DNA of 64,000 nucleotides from Deinococcus multiflagellatus. GTDB taxonomy: Bacteria; Deinococcota; Deinococci; Deinococcales; Deinococcaceae. This document shows positions 19,929-28,594 of this stretch, piece by piece. Location: assembly GCF_020166415.1 (NCBI RefSeq), contig NZ_JAIQXV010000024.1, forward strand, positions 1 to 64,000, read 5' to 3'. The translations under genes were made by a program, and so were the position numbers. The notes beneath the pieces are model-generated. The model did no database searches. It was given only the letters and a program-made list of their open reading frames with translations, and was not told the origin of the DNA. Numbering within the stretch: the stretch's first letter is position 1; the number at the start of each line of letters is the position of its first letter.

Positions 19929-20576
19929 ATGACGTCTGACTCCCTGCCCCTCGCACAGGCCCCCCGGTCCTGGCAGCGCTCGCTGACCCTGGCGCTGCTG
20001 GCGGTGGCGGCCCTGCTGTCCCTGGCGCTGCTGTACACCCGGCTGCGCAACCCGCAGGCCCTCCTCGGTACGGCCTATCCGCCCGGCACCGCGGCCCCGC
20101 CCCTGGCCGGGACCGGTGACGACGGTCGTCCCCTGGCCCTGGCTGATTTCAAAGGCAAAACGGTGGCCGTCTTTTTCGGCTTCCTGAACTGCCCAAATAT
20201 CTGCCCCACCACCCTGGCGGCCCTGGAACGGGTGCGGCAGACACTCCCAGAGCGGCAGCGCACAGATTTTGTGAGTTTGCTCGTTACGGTTGATCCTGGG
20301 CGGGACACGCCAGCGGAACTGCGCTCATACGTCCGCTACTTCAGCCCAGACGCCCGCGGTCTGGTGATCCCCAAAACGCCGCTGCGCCAGGCGGCAGCCG
20401 CCTGGGGCGTCGGGTTTGAGTATTCGAATGTCACGGCGCCCGACCGCTACGACGTGAATCACACGACCGGTGTCTATCTGGTTGACAAAGAGGGCAACCG
20501 GCGAGTGGTGTGGGATTACACGCAGCTCAACCTCACGGACCGGATTGCGGCGGACGTGCGGACGGTGATGCAGTGA
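19929..20576 (+). CDS. SCO1/SenC copper chaperone-like protein
   Basis: 215 residues with an N-terminal anchor, then a thioredoxin fold with the copper ligands C-P-N-I-C-P and the distal His in D-V-N-H-T-T-G. SCO proteins deliver copper to cytochrome oxidase or act as thiol reductases. In this operon it may buffer periplasmic copper. Confidence 0.88.
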   Translation: MTSDSLPLAQAPRSWQRSLTLALLAVAALLSLALLYTRLRNPQALLGTAYPPGTAAPPLAGTGDDGRPLALADFKGKTVAVFFGFLNCPNICPTTLAALERVRQTLPERQRTDFVSLLVTVDPGRDTPAELRSYVRYFSPDARGLVIPKTPLRQAAAAWGVGFEYSNVTAPDRYDVNHTTGVYLVDKEGNRRVVWDYTQLNLTDRIAADVRTVMQ

Positions 20577-20611
20577 CAGCAGGTGTCTTGACCAGCCTCT
20601 ACACTGACGTG

Positions 20612-20974
20612 ATGAGAACCGCCTCTCAAGACGACGTGTGCGAAGTGACCTGTCTGCATCCGGAGGCCGTCCAACTGGCGCGCACCCACCAACCGGAGGA
20701 CGTCTGCATTGAGGACGCAGCCGCCTTTTTGAAACTGATGGCGGACCCCACCCGGCTCAAGATTCTGAGTGCGCTGAAGACGACTGAGCTGTGCGTGTGT
20801 GATCTGGCAGCGGTGGTGGGCATCAGCGAGAGTGCCGTTAGTCATCAGCTGCGCCTCCTGCGCACCGGCCGCATCGTCACGTTCCGCAAGGAAGGCCGCA
20901 TTGCCTATTACCGGCTCCTCGATCACCATGTCACGACCACCATCCGTAATGCCCTGGATCACGCGACCGAGTAA
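20612..20974 (+). CDS. cadC: CadC/SmtB-type metal-sensing repressor
   Basis: A 120-residue ArsR-family protein. It has the complete CadC cysteine set: C-x3-C at the N-terminus (V-C-E-V-T-C) and E-L-C-V-C-D-L in helix 4. That set senses Cd, Pb or Bi. The DNA helix is SESAVSHQLRLLRTG. ATG 20612 is preferred because the paralogue at 53996 has a similar lead before its Cys pair; an in-frame GTG at 20573 is possible. It probably represses the operator at 14829 and others of the family. Confidence 0.88.
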   Translation: MRTASQDDVCEVTCLHPEAVQLARTHQPEDVCIEDAAAFLKLMADPTRLKILSALKTTELCVCDLAAVVGISESAVSHQLRLLRTGRIVTFRKEGRIAYYRLLDHHVTTTIRNALDHATE

Positions 20975-21404
20975 GGGGCAGCGGCGGACGCTGGCGCTCG
21001 CCCTCCTGGGCGGCGCGCTGGTCAGCGTGCCCACCGGGTGGTGGCTGGCGGACAGCCTGCGCTGGCGCTCGCCGCTGTACTGCATTGAGACGCCTGGTAC
21101 GCTGTGGAACGGTCTGGCACCGCTCCCCGTCGGCCTGAGCCCCACCTGTCCGGACAGCCAGAGTTACCGCCGGGAAGTCCGGGCTGGGGAGAGCCGGGTT
21201 GAGCAGTACCTGGTGTCCGGCTGGCAGCCGCTGGTCGCGGCCCAGGTCCTGCGAGACAAAGGTTTTATTCTGCTGGACGACGAACTGCGGGAAGCCACCC
21301 ACTACTCGGCCTTTATGGGCCGCGCCGTACCGGCCGAGCTGCACTACACGGCCGTGCAGCAGGGTCCCAACACCCTGATCACCATCAGCGGGGCCGCACA
21401 GTGA
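20949..21404 (+). CDS. Unrecognised membrane-anchored protein in metal operon 1
   Basis: 151 residues overlapping cadC by 26 bp. There is one N-terminal hydrophobic helix (LALALLGGALVSVPTGWWLA), then an external domain with two cysteines (LYCIET and PTCPDS) that could form a disulfide. No family recognised. The position suggests an envelope accessory for metal resistance. Confidence 0.65.
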   Translation: MPWITRPSKGQRRTLALALLGGALVSVPTGWWLADSLRWRSPLYCIETPGTLWNGLAPLPVGLSPTCPDSQSYRREVRAGESRVEQYLVSGWQPLVAAQVLRDKGFILLDDELREATHYSAFMGRAVPAELHYTAVQQGPNTLITISGAAQ

Positions 21405-21429
21405 GCCGGTCCAGGTAACGGCGCAACAG

Positions 21430-22042
21430 ATGGCCCAGGCCCAGATGCGCTGGCTGCTGAGTGTCCTGTGTGTCCTCGGCGCCTTCGTGTACCTGGGACG
21501 CGAGCCTCTGGCCCTGGCCACCCCAGGCGCAGCCGCGCATGCGGGGCATTCTGGAGCCAGCGGGCCGGCCGAGCCGGCCGAGGGTGGGCGGACTGGGGCA
21601 CGGTGCTGGCCATGGTCCCAGCGTTCGGCTTCTCCACGCGGCGCATGGCGGCGCAATGGCCGTCTGGCTTGGCGGCGTGCTGACGTTGGTGGCCTGGCCG
21701 GACGGCCGTCTGGCAGCCCTGACCCGCTTTGCACCGGTGGCCACGGCCTGTGTGCTGGTGCTGGCCGTGACGGGCATAGTGGCCACCTGGGAACATGCTG
21801 GCGGCGTGCCCACGCTGGACAGCCGTTACGGCCGGCTGCTGCTGCTGAAACTGGTGTTCGTTGGCGTGACGCTGGGGGTGGCGGGCCTGCTCCGGCGACG
21901 CCTGGCGCGTCAGGGCCGCGTGGACGCCCTGCTGTCACTGGAAGTGGCGCTGTTGAGCCTCATCCTGGCGGTCACCGCCAGTCTGTCCGTCACGCCGACG
22001 CCCACCCACGGAAGCGTCCCCTTCGGCCCCCTGTTGACCTGA
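21430..22042 (+). pseudogene. CopD-like membrane protein, apparently frameshifted
   Basis: From ATG 21430 one frame gives a signal-like N-terminus and a His-containing linker (HAGHSG). The conserved CopD core (LLHAAHGGAMAVWLGGVL to the last helix SLSVTPTP) is in another frame from about 21600 to 22042. A one-base change near 21590-21610 would join them. CopD-family proteins are linked to copper uptake or resistance. The core frame has no good start of its own, so a lesion is more likely than a short gene. Confidence 0.55.
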
Positions 22043-22045
22043 ACA

Positions 22046-22085
22046 GCAGCAGAGGCCAGAGGAGTCTTCCCCTGGCCTCTGCTGC
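22046..22085 (+). terminator. Terminator of metal operon 1
   Basis: Perfect 14-bp arms (22046-22059 and 22072-22085) around a 12-base loop start 4 bp after the copD stop. No T-run is present, but the stem is very strong. Confidence 0.75.
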
Positions 22086-22196
22086 CGGTGCGGACTGCAG
22101 GCGACCCGTTGTGCCGACCACACTGGGGGTGGCGTGGCCGTCGTTCACCTCACCTGTACACTGAAGAAGCCTGACATGGGTCAGGCTTTCATGCGG

Positions 22197-22220
22197 CGGC
22201 GCCCATTGGGGGCGCCGTTT
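22197..22220. terminator. Terminator between copD and the nucleotidase gene
   Basis: Arms CGGCGCCC and GGGCGCCG (22197-22204, 22210-22217) are followed by TTT on the plus strand. The hairpin lies 8 bp beyond the stop of the minus-strand nucleotidase gene, so it may serve both strands. Confidence 0.6.
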
Positions 22221-22227
22221 GTCCTGT

Positions 22228-23790
22228 TCACTTGGGCTCGTTGAGAATCACGATACGGCCTTCTGGCTCAGCGTCCACCGCAGGCTGCCCCTGCAGGTAA
22301 CGCACCAGGATGTCCACGTCCAGCGTCCCCGTGTCCAGGCGGGGCGCACCCTGAAACATCGTGAACCCGTCCCCTCCACCCGCCGTGAAGTTGTTCATGG
22401 CCACCTTGTAGGCTTGGGCGTCGACGAGCGGCTGGCCGTTCAAGGTCACGGCCGTCACGCGGCTGCCCGCTGGGCGCCCCAGGTCAAAGGTGTAACTCAC
22501 GCCGCGGCTGACATGCAGGAACTGCCCCTTGTTCTCACTCCAGGTGGCCACGCCGTGTTCCAGTGCCGCCTTGATCTGGGTCCCCGTCAGGGTCAGAACC
22601 GTCAGGGTGTTGCCGAATGGCTGCACCGTGATGGCCTCGTCAAAGGTAATCGGGCCAGCGTTGATGCTGGCCCGCACGCCACCGCCATTCACGAACGCGA
22701 GTTGTGCGCCAGCATTCTGCGCGGCGGCCAGCGCGGCGTCGGCCAGCACGTTCGCCATGGTGCTCTCGCGCCGGCGCACGATCTCCCGGTTGCCGTTCAG
22801 GCCGCGCGTGGTTTGCCCGATCACCCGTTGGCGCAGGTTCGCAATCGGCACGGTCAGCGTCTCCACCATGCGCTTGGCGGTGGGGTCTTCAGCGATGTCA
22901 GCGGTGACGGGCACGGGGTTCCCCTCCCAGCTTTCGACCGCACCGCTGTCATTGAAGGTCACTTTCAGGCGCCCCAGCACTTTGCCCCACTCCCACGCTG
23001 CCACCAGCAGGGTCCGGTTGCCGTCCGGGTTCGGCAGAATGGTTGGGTACGGCCCCTCGCTGGCCGGGAAGTCCTTGTTGGTGAAGGTGCCCAGCAGGGT
23101 GTGCGAGTGCCCACCAACAATCACGTCAATGCCGGAGACGGTCCGCGCCACCTCCTGCTCCAGGGTGTACCCCAGGTGCGAGACCAGAAAGATCTTGTTG
23201 ACGCCCTGGGCCTGCAGTGCGCTGACACTGTTGCGCAGGCTCGCCATCAATTCGAGCATTTTCACGTTCGGGCCAGGCGAACTGATCTGCGGCAGGTCCG
23301 GCGTCACGGCGCCGATCACGCCCACCTGCTGCCCGCCGACGGTCATCACGGCATAGGGTCTAATCCGGTCTTTGAGCAGGGGCTCGGCCGTGACGTCCAG
23401 GTTCGCGGCCAGCAGCGGAAAGGTGGCCCGCTCCGCGAACTTGGCCAGCGCCTCTGGACCATCGTCGAACTCATGGTTGCCCACCGCCATGGCGTCGTAG
23501 CCCATCAGGTTCATGAACAGAACGTCGGCCAGACCCTTGTACACGTTGTAGAACAGTGTGCCCTGGAAGGTGTCGCCGCCCGACAGGACCAGGGGGTTTG
23601 GGTCCTGTGCGCTGAACTGCTTCACCAGTGTGGCCTGCCGGGCGTAACCGCCGTACAGGTTGTCGCCGATCTTGGTGGGCTCCAGGCGCCCGTGCAGGTC
23701 GTCGGTGTGCAGCACGGTCACCGTCAGCGGCGCGGCGTAGGCGCTGCTCAGGAGGGCTGTGGTCAACAGGGCCAGTGAGAAGCGGGTCAT
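22228..23790 (-). CDS. Secreted 5'-nucleotidase / 2',3'-cyclic phosphodiesterase family
   Basis: 520 residues with a signal peptide (MTRFSLALLTTALLSSAYA). The metallophosphatase domain carries D-D-L-H-G, S-G-G-D-T-F-Q, G-N-H-E-F-D and G-G-H-S-H-T. The C-terminal substrate domain has NGGGVRASI, TVQPFGNTL and NFTAGGGDGF. It hydrolyses extracellular nucleotides and frees phosphate. ATG 23790 is the natural start; the frame upstream is spurious. Confidence 0.92.
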   Translation of the reverse strand: MTRFSLALLTTALLSSAYAAPLTVTVLHTDDLHGRLEPTKIGDNLYGGYARQATLVKQFSAQDPNPLVLSGGDTFQGTLFYNVYKGLADVLFMNLMGYDAMAVGNHEFDDGPEALAKFAERATFPLLAANLDVTAEPLLKDRIRPYAVMTVGGQQVGVIGAVTPDLPQISSPGPNVKMLELMASLRNSVSALQAQGVNKIFLVSHLGYTLEQEVARTVSGIDVIVGGHSHTLLGTFTNKDFPASEGPYPTILPNPDGNRTLLVAAWEWGKVLGRLKVTFNDSGAVESWEGNPVPVTADIAEDPTAKRMVETLTVPIANLRQRVIGQTTRGLNGNREIVRRRESTMANVLADAALAAAQNAGAQLAFVNGGGVRASINAGPITFDEAITVQPFGNTLTVLTLTGTQIKAALEHGVATWSENKGQFLHVSRGVSYTFDLGRPAGSRVTAVTLNGQPLVDAQAYKVAMNNFTAGGGDGFTMFQGAPRLDTGTLDVDILVRYLQGQPAVDAEPEGRIVILNEPK

Positions 23791-24111
23791 GGGCCACCAG
23801 TATAAGAATCTGGCGTCAGGCGCTGTGCACCGCGACCTGCTCGGCGGCCCACATGCCAATTCAAAGGGCGAACAGCGTATTGGCAGTGGCCCAGTCCAGC
23901 ACTCCTGGTGGCCCTCCCGGGGTGGCTGGTCATGATCCAGCGCGCAGGCGGAGGGCCAGTTGATGCACCTGTCGTCCGTCCAGAGACGTGGGATGGACAA
24001 GGCACATCGCGCCTTGTCGCTTGGCGCAATGGCCTGGCCCTCTGACGTCAACCGTCGCTCCTCTCGCGTAAACCACGTCCACTGCGTCGCGCTCAGTCCT
24101 ATGCTGACGCT
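23791..24111. other. Intergenic region between divergent genes
   Basis: No gene is seen. TATGCT at 24100-24105 lies six bases before the GTG of the next gene and is a likely leaderless -10. The rest shows no convincing -35, repeat or hairpin. Confidence 0.5.
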
Positions 24112-25920
24112 GTGTCCCGTTTCAACCATGTCCCGCAAGTGGAGAGGTACGCGGTCTCTGCCGGGCTGCACACCAAAACATTGACGTTCATCAGACCACA
24201 GGGAGTGTGTCCCTCCATCTTCAATGAGCGGTCCCTGGACGTTTTTCGTCCACTGTCGGTCAGCCTGGGTAAAAGCACAGTTGACGTGCTGATCTGGTTG
24301 GACTGGGACATCATCTTTGCCTACACCACATACTTCACGGGTGCCATTCGACATGACCATTTCATGCAACTGGCGGCTGATGTCGTTCAGTCGGGTCTGG
24401 CCGTCGTCTCGCATTACTCCGAAGGCTTTCTCATCTGGAAATCTCAGTCCATTCACGCTGAGCCCTTCGACATCCATCGGGAGCCATTCGTCAGGCCGCG
24501 CACGGCCGCGTTCACGTTTCCCGAGGGGCTGGGGCCCTATCAAATGCAGTCTGCCCTCCACGCCGCACAGATGAGGTTTTTCGAGCATCATTACGTGAGT
24601 CCAATGGTGGCGAAGGAGCTGCTCTATTTCAGGGCGTTCCTGGAGCCTTGTGAGCTCAAGACGGCGGGCAAGCACATCAGGCTTTACCCGTCCCTGACCG
24701 TTCACCAGAACGGGGTCTTCCAGATGCATTTCCGCCTGATGTCAAATGGAAATCTGATCTCGACTCGGGAATTGATCGACGACTTCCTGAATTCGCCCAT
24801 GTCAGTGGCCACGGATATCCTCGTGCCTCCAGCCCTGATGAAGTTAGATGGGCGGAAGTTGATCTTCGAAGATGAGTATTACGAGAGCAGGCGCTCAGCG
24901 CTGCGCCAGTGGCAAAGGCTTGAAAACCTGATTGCCCGCTCCGTCAACCGAGTAGAGGGTGGCCCCGATTCATTCGACCACGATTTGATTTCGCTTGATC
25001 CAGAAGGCAAGGGGGAGGGGGCGCCAATGTCATTGACGACCGTCACCACCATGCTCAGCAATGCGCTGACGACACTCCTCAATCAGCCCAGGATAGGGTG
25101 GCGCTATCGGCTTCTTGGGCCAAAAAAAGCGCGCTACGAACAGGGTGAATTCTGGCGCGGCACCCCGAACGTGTACCTGCTCTCCATGCGCAATCATCCC
25201 CCGACCGCCTCGGACATTCACAGCAGATACGCCGCAGAACTGGGGCACATCATGAGCCGCTCCAAGGACATTCCTGGCCCTCAGGCGCAGAAACATCTGG
25301 GTGAGTCGTTGCGATCAGCGGAGGATTATCTGAGCTATACCGGTCAGGCCCTCAACCTGTTCGTGTACTCCCGCTCAGGACGTGATGGATATGAAGGAGA
25401 TGACCCGAACGCCAACGAACTGATTTATGCGCTTCAATCACATGTGGATTTGGTGGATTTCATCAATGGCAGTCTGTGGCAATGTGAGGAGCGCGCTCTC
25501 CTTCACGCCCACACTGTTGAGGAGCTGATCACCAACCGGAAGCGCCAGACGTTATATGACTACGCCAGTCGACGTCCTTTTCACTTCGGTGAGCTCAATG
25601 ATTGGTTCACTGAGGTACAGAAGGCGCACAACATCGAAGCAACAAGAGCGGCCATCGCATTCAATACGACTCTGAATCTTGAAAAATTCAAAGAACGTCG
25701 AAATTTCAAGAGACAGCAGTTCCAATGGCTGATGGCCGCCCTGCTGGGCGTCATTGCGGCGGGGACATCCGGCGGCAAACTGGTGAGCCTGTTCTGGGAA
25801 GGCGCGGGAGGCCTGCCTCAATCGGAACTCCGGTATGCCCTCGTGGCCATGACGGTTGTTGCCATGGTGTTCCTTGCTGCGTACAAGGGATTTGTGGAGC
25901 CAATCGGGGCAGAGACCTGA
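24112..25920 (+). CDS. Large unrecognised protein with C-terminal membrane helices
   Basis: 602 residues from a probably leaderless GTG. The first 500 residues are soluble and mixed alpha/beta, with notable segments VDVLIWLDWDIIFAYTTYF and EGFLIWKS. Near the end come a charged stretch (LEKFKERRNFKRQQ) and two hydrophobic helices (MAALLGVIAAGTSGGKLVSLF and YALVAMTVVAMVFLAAYKGF). The gene has slightly lower GC than its neighbours. I do not recognise a family. The form, a cytosolic sensor plus short membrane tail, resembles some defence or stress effectors, but that is speculation. Confidence 0.75.
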   Translation: MSRFNHVPQVERYAVSAGLHTKTLTFIRPQGVCPSIFNERSLDVFRPLSVSLGKSTVDVLIWLDWDIIFAYTTYFTGAIRHDHFMQLAADVVQSGLAVVSHYSEGFLIWKSQSIHAEPFDIHREPFVRPRTAAFTFPEGLGPYQMQSALHAAQMRFFEHHYVSPMVAKELLYFRAFLEPCELKTAGKHIRLYPSLTVHQNGVFQMHFRLMSNGNLISTRELIDDFLNSPMSVATDILVPPALMKLDGRKLIFEDEYYESRRSALRQWQRLENLIARSVNRVEGGPDSFDHDLISLDPEGKGEGAPMSLTTVTTMLSNALTTLLNQPRIGWRYRLLGPKKARYEQGEFWRGTPNVYLLSMRNHPPTASDIHSRYAAELGHIMSRSKDIPGPQAQKHLGESLRSAEDYLSYTGQALNLFVYSRSGRDGYEGDDPNANELIYALQSHVDLVDFINGSLWQCEERALLHAHTVEELITNRKRQTLYDYASRRPFHFGELNDWFTEVQKAHNIEATRAAIAFNTTLNLEKFKERRNFKRQQFQWLMAALLGVIAAGTSGGKLVSLFWEGAGGLPQSELRYALVAMTVVAMVFLAAYKGFVEPIGAET

Positions 25921-25944
25921 GCCGGATTCCGGATCATCCGTTCC

Positions 25945-25964
25945 GGCACCGAAGTTTCGGTGCC
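25945..25964 (+). terminator. Terminator after the 602-residue gene
   Basis: GGCACCGAA and TTCGGTGCC form a perfect 9-bp stem with a 2-base gap, 24 bp after the stop, followed by TTC. Confidence 0.65.
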
Positions 25965-26005
25965 TTCACGCCGCTCCGTCCCCGTTTTTCCTTCTGTCTT
26001 CGGTG

Positions 26006-26038
26006 GGGTACACCCGTTCTTCCATCACGGGTGTACCC
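26006..26038. repeat. 11-bp inverted repeat with 11-base loop
   Basis: GGGTACACCCG and CGGGTGTACCC are perfect arms in the gap between two convergent genes. It could be a second terminator or a site for a dyad-binding protein. Confidence 0.5.
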
Positions 26039-26153
26039 GAATCCTGATGAGCCGTGCAGGGTGGATGGGCGGCGGCGGAACTGGTGAACGTCCTTGCCCC
26101 CGCCCCTGGCCTGCGCCGGGTTGTCGTCCTCAGGTGACCTTCAGAGCGCCGGT

Positions 26154-27380
26154 TTACTCGTGGGGGGGCGGTTGATCCGGGTCGCAGTAATCAATGGCCG
26201 CGCTTTGAAACGTGCCAGTCACAATTTCCCGTTTGAAGGGGTAGCCAACCCGCACGCCTTCCGCCGCACATTCGAGGGTGAAGCGCTCCCCCGGCGCCAC
26301 CGACGTGTCGCCCAGCCGCAGTGGCCGCTTGGCCTCGTAAATGGCGCAGTAGGGTGTGCAGAAGTAAAAGCCGACGGGCGTGCCACTGCTGGTCCGGGCG
26401 ATGGCGGCGCCACCCGTCTCCACGGCGCGCCGGATGTCATCCCACAGGGCCACACTTGCGGCTGGATCGGGGTCCAGGGCCCACATCTCGGCAATCACGC
26501 GCGCTGCATCCGGGTTGCGTTTCAGGGACGCGGTGGACGCTGGATCGGTCATGGCCCAGGGGTCAAACCCCTTCTCGCCGGGCAGCGGCGTGCGCAGGAA
26601 GGGCCCACCTCCCCGTGGGCGCTTGGGCGCGCCTGTGCCCGGCGGGCGCTCATTCATCAGGGCCGGGTAGCTGATCAGTTGGCCGGCCCGGTACAGGGCT
26701 TCAATGGCGGCTTTGGCCTGGGTTTCAATCTGCTCATGCAGTTCGGCGGAGGCGTTCGGCCGGTACATGCCCGCGGCGTACTGGGCTTTGGACATGGCTT
26801 CGGCAAACTGACCTCGAAGCTTGGCGAGTCTGGCCTGATCGCTGGGGGGCGTGGCCTCCTCCAGGCCGTGCATCGCCGCTTCGGCATGCAGGCGCATGGC
26901 CTCCAGCGCCGCCATCATGGCCTCCAGGTGGGGCCGGGGACAGGGCTCCACGGGCGACCAGGCCGGCAGGGCAGCGGGCAGGGTGCCCTGGGGCAGGTCA
27001 AAGTCGGGATCATGGGTCGCCTGGCTGGCGTGACCCAGCCAGCGCTGCACCTGCTGGTAATAGGCCTCCACCTGATCAAATGTTACGGGCGGCACGAAGC
27101 CCACGGTGCCTGGATCGGCCGTTTCATCGGCCGCCAGCATCTTGTCCCCCAGGGTTTGCAGGGCGAAAGCGTTCCAGGCGCAGGCCAGTTCCAGCCCCAC
27201 ATGGCGCTTGAGGGCAAAGGGACTGACGCCGCCCACCAGCAGGTCGAAGCGGCGGCGTTCCGCCGCGTCCAGCAGGGGATGCACCGCCGCACCCGCCTGC
27301 CGGTAGGCGTAGAGGGTCTGCGCGTCGCGCTCGCCACGGGTAAAGGCGCGCATCCGCGCCCAGATGCCTGGAGTCTCCAT
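26154..27380 (-). CDS. Conserved-looking hypothetical protein, 408 aa
   Basis: The start METPGIWARM at 27380 gives a soluble protein with no signal peptide. There is a helical centre (LEAMMAALEAMRLHAEAAMHGLEEA) and a C-terminal part with Cys residues (FYFCTPYCAIYEAK and TLECAAEGV). Codon use is regular and the length is good, so it is a real gene. No family recognised. It is monocistronic and convergent with the gene at 24112. Confidence 0.7.
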   Translation of the reverse strand: METPGIWARMRAFTRGERDAQTLYAYRQAGAAVHPLLDAAERRRFDLLVGGVSPFALKRHVGLELACAWNAFALQTLGDKMLAADETADPGTVGFVPPVTFDQVEAYYQQVQRWLGHASQATHDPDFDLPQGTLPAALPAWSPVEPCPRPHLEAMMAALEAMRLHAEAAMHGLEEATPPSDQARLAKLRGQFAEAMSKAQYAAGMYRPNASAELHEQIETQAKAAIEALYRAGQLISYPALMNERPPGTGAPKRPRGGGPFLRTPLPGEKGFDPWAMTDPASTASLKRNPDAARVIAEMWALDPDPAASVALWDDIRRAVETGGAAIARTSSGTPVGFYFCTPYCAIYEAKRPLRLGDTSVAPGERFTLECAAEGVRVGYPFKREIVTGTFQSAAIDYCDPDQPPPHE

Positions 27381-27669
27381 AACACCTACTGTACGGGGGG
27401 CGAGACGGACGCGCGGCAGAAGTTGAAGGCACACCGTGCAGGACCAGGTTTCAGCAACGGCCTTCAGGGCCATTCGCAGCCTGTTTTGCGTCGGTCCCAG
27501 ACAGACGCCAGGTCGGCCGATGCCTCCTTCCTGCAAAAAGGGGCAGTGGTTTTCCGATACATTGCCCTGCGCCACGGACGTGACCTCCGGTGCTCAGCCG
27601 GCGCCTGCCACCTGCCTGGCGATCAAGCGTAGGCGGGGAGAACCTCTTGAGTAGACTGGACCACCTTCC

Positions 27670-28332
27670 ATGACGGCAGATGACCTTTCCCCCAATGCCT
27701 CATCACATGGGCTGTCGGCCGAGCTGCTCAACGTCACGCACGCGCTTCGTGTACGCTTTCCCAGACGGCCAGCCGAGATTCGACAACCCACCGAGAATCT
27801 GCAAGAAGCCTATGCCCAGGCGCAGGACCTGAGCAACGAATTCCTCTCTCAACTCACGCTCTTCGGCACCCTCTCTGGCGCGCGGGCCACCCCCCGGCCG
27901 AACGGCATCAAAAGCTGGGCCCGCACGGAAGAGAAAGGTAACCTGTTCGGTCTGGTGCCACTCGACATCCTGGGGGGCAAATACGTGTTTGGGCAACTCG
28001 CCCCCCTATACGCGGCGGCGGCGCGCGTGCATGAGGGCTTTGACGTGCTGGCCTTTCAAGACCGGTTCCTCAAGCCTCAGGCCAGTGGCTACCGCGACCT
28101 GCAGTTTGTGGTCTCTGTGCAGGGGCACGCGGCGGAAATTAAGTTCTGTCACGCGGCATTTGATGAGCTGGACGCCTATGAGCACCGCCTGTACGAAATG
28201 CGGCGGGTCCTCGAACGCAAGGCAGAACTGTCCGCCATTGAGCGGATTGTCTTGGATACACTCATTGATGCGAGTACACTGATGTACCAGCAGGTCTGGG
28301 CCAGCGTCAGTGCAGAAGGAGGCGGTGAGTAG
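27670..28332 (+). CDS. RelA/SpoT-domain-like nucleotidyltransferase
   Basis: 220 residues. The C-terminal half carries the pattern of RelA/SpoT synthetase-like domains: PNGIKSWARTEEKG, L-D-I-L-G-G-K, FQDRFLKPQASGYRDLQFVV, then GHAAEIKF with the catalytic-type Glu. It lacks hydrolase and ACT/TGS domains, so it is a stand-alone small alarmone-synthetase-like protein or a toxin of that fold. A 72-residue gene follows with no gap, which suggests a two-gene unit. The activity (ppGpp synthesis or tRNA/nucleotide modification) cannot be told. Confidence 0.65.
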   Translation: MTADDLSPNASSHGLSAELLNVTHALRVRFPRRPAEIRQPTENLQEAYAQAQDLSNEFLSQLTLFGTLSGARATPRPNGIKSWARTEEKGNLFGLVPLDILGGKYVFGQLAPLYAAAARVHEGFDVLAFQDRFLKPQASGYRDLQFVVSVQGHAAEIKFCHAAFDELDAYEHRLYEMRRVLERKAELSAIERIVLDTLIDASTLMYQQVWASVSAEGGGE

Positions 28333-28551
28333 ATGACCAAGTTTTATCTGGTGGGCACCGTGCCCGTCAAAATCGAGAAGCGTCCCGACGGTGCGACGGT
28401 GGTTCAGGCCTTTAATGTCCAGCTGGGCCGCCTGGAGAACAACTCCCGCTACTACACCATGATCCGCCGCGATGACACCGGACTGGTGCGGGTGATCACA
28501 GAAGCGGAGTTTGACGCCCAGGTGGCGGCCCTGCGGCTCAAAGCGTCCTGA
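28333..28551 (+). CDS. Small partner of the RelA-like gene, 72 aa
   Basis: The ATG follows the previous stop directly. The product starts MTKFYLVGTVPVKIEKRPDG and ends EAEFDAQVAALRLKAS, looking like a small beta-rich domain with a helical tail. It could neutralise or modulate its partner. No family recognised. A strong hairpin ends the transcript 14 bp later. Confidence 0.6.
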   Translation: MTKFYLVGTVPVKIEKRPDGATVVQAFNVQLGRLENNSRYYTMIRRDDTGLVRVITEAEFDAQVAALRLKAS

Positions 28552-28564
28552 TCAGCGAACCTTG

Positions 28565-28593
28565 CGCGGGGGTGGCCTCAGGCCACCCCCGCG
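28565..28593 (+). terminator. Terminator of the RelA-like unit
   Basis: Perfect 13-bp arms around TCA, followed by TTTA. The hairpin touches the stop codon of the convergent TPR gene. Confidence 0.85.
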
Positions 28594-28594
28594 T

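Noticed and set aside
23791..24729. Upstream extension of the nucleotidase frame
   Set aside because: The signal peptide begins at 23790, and the extension is antisense to the 602-residue gene.
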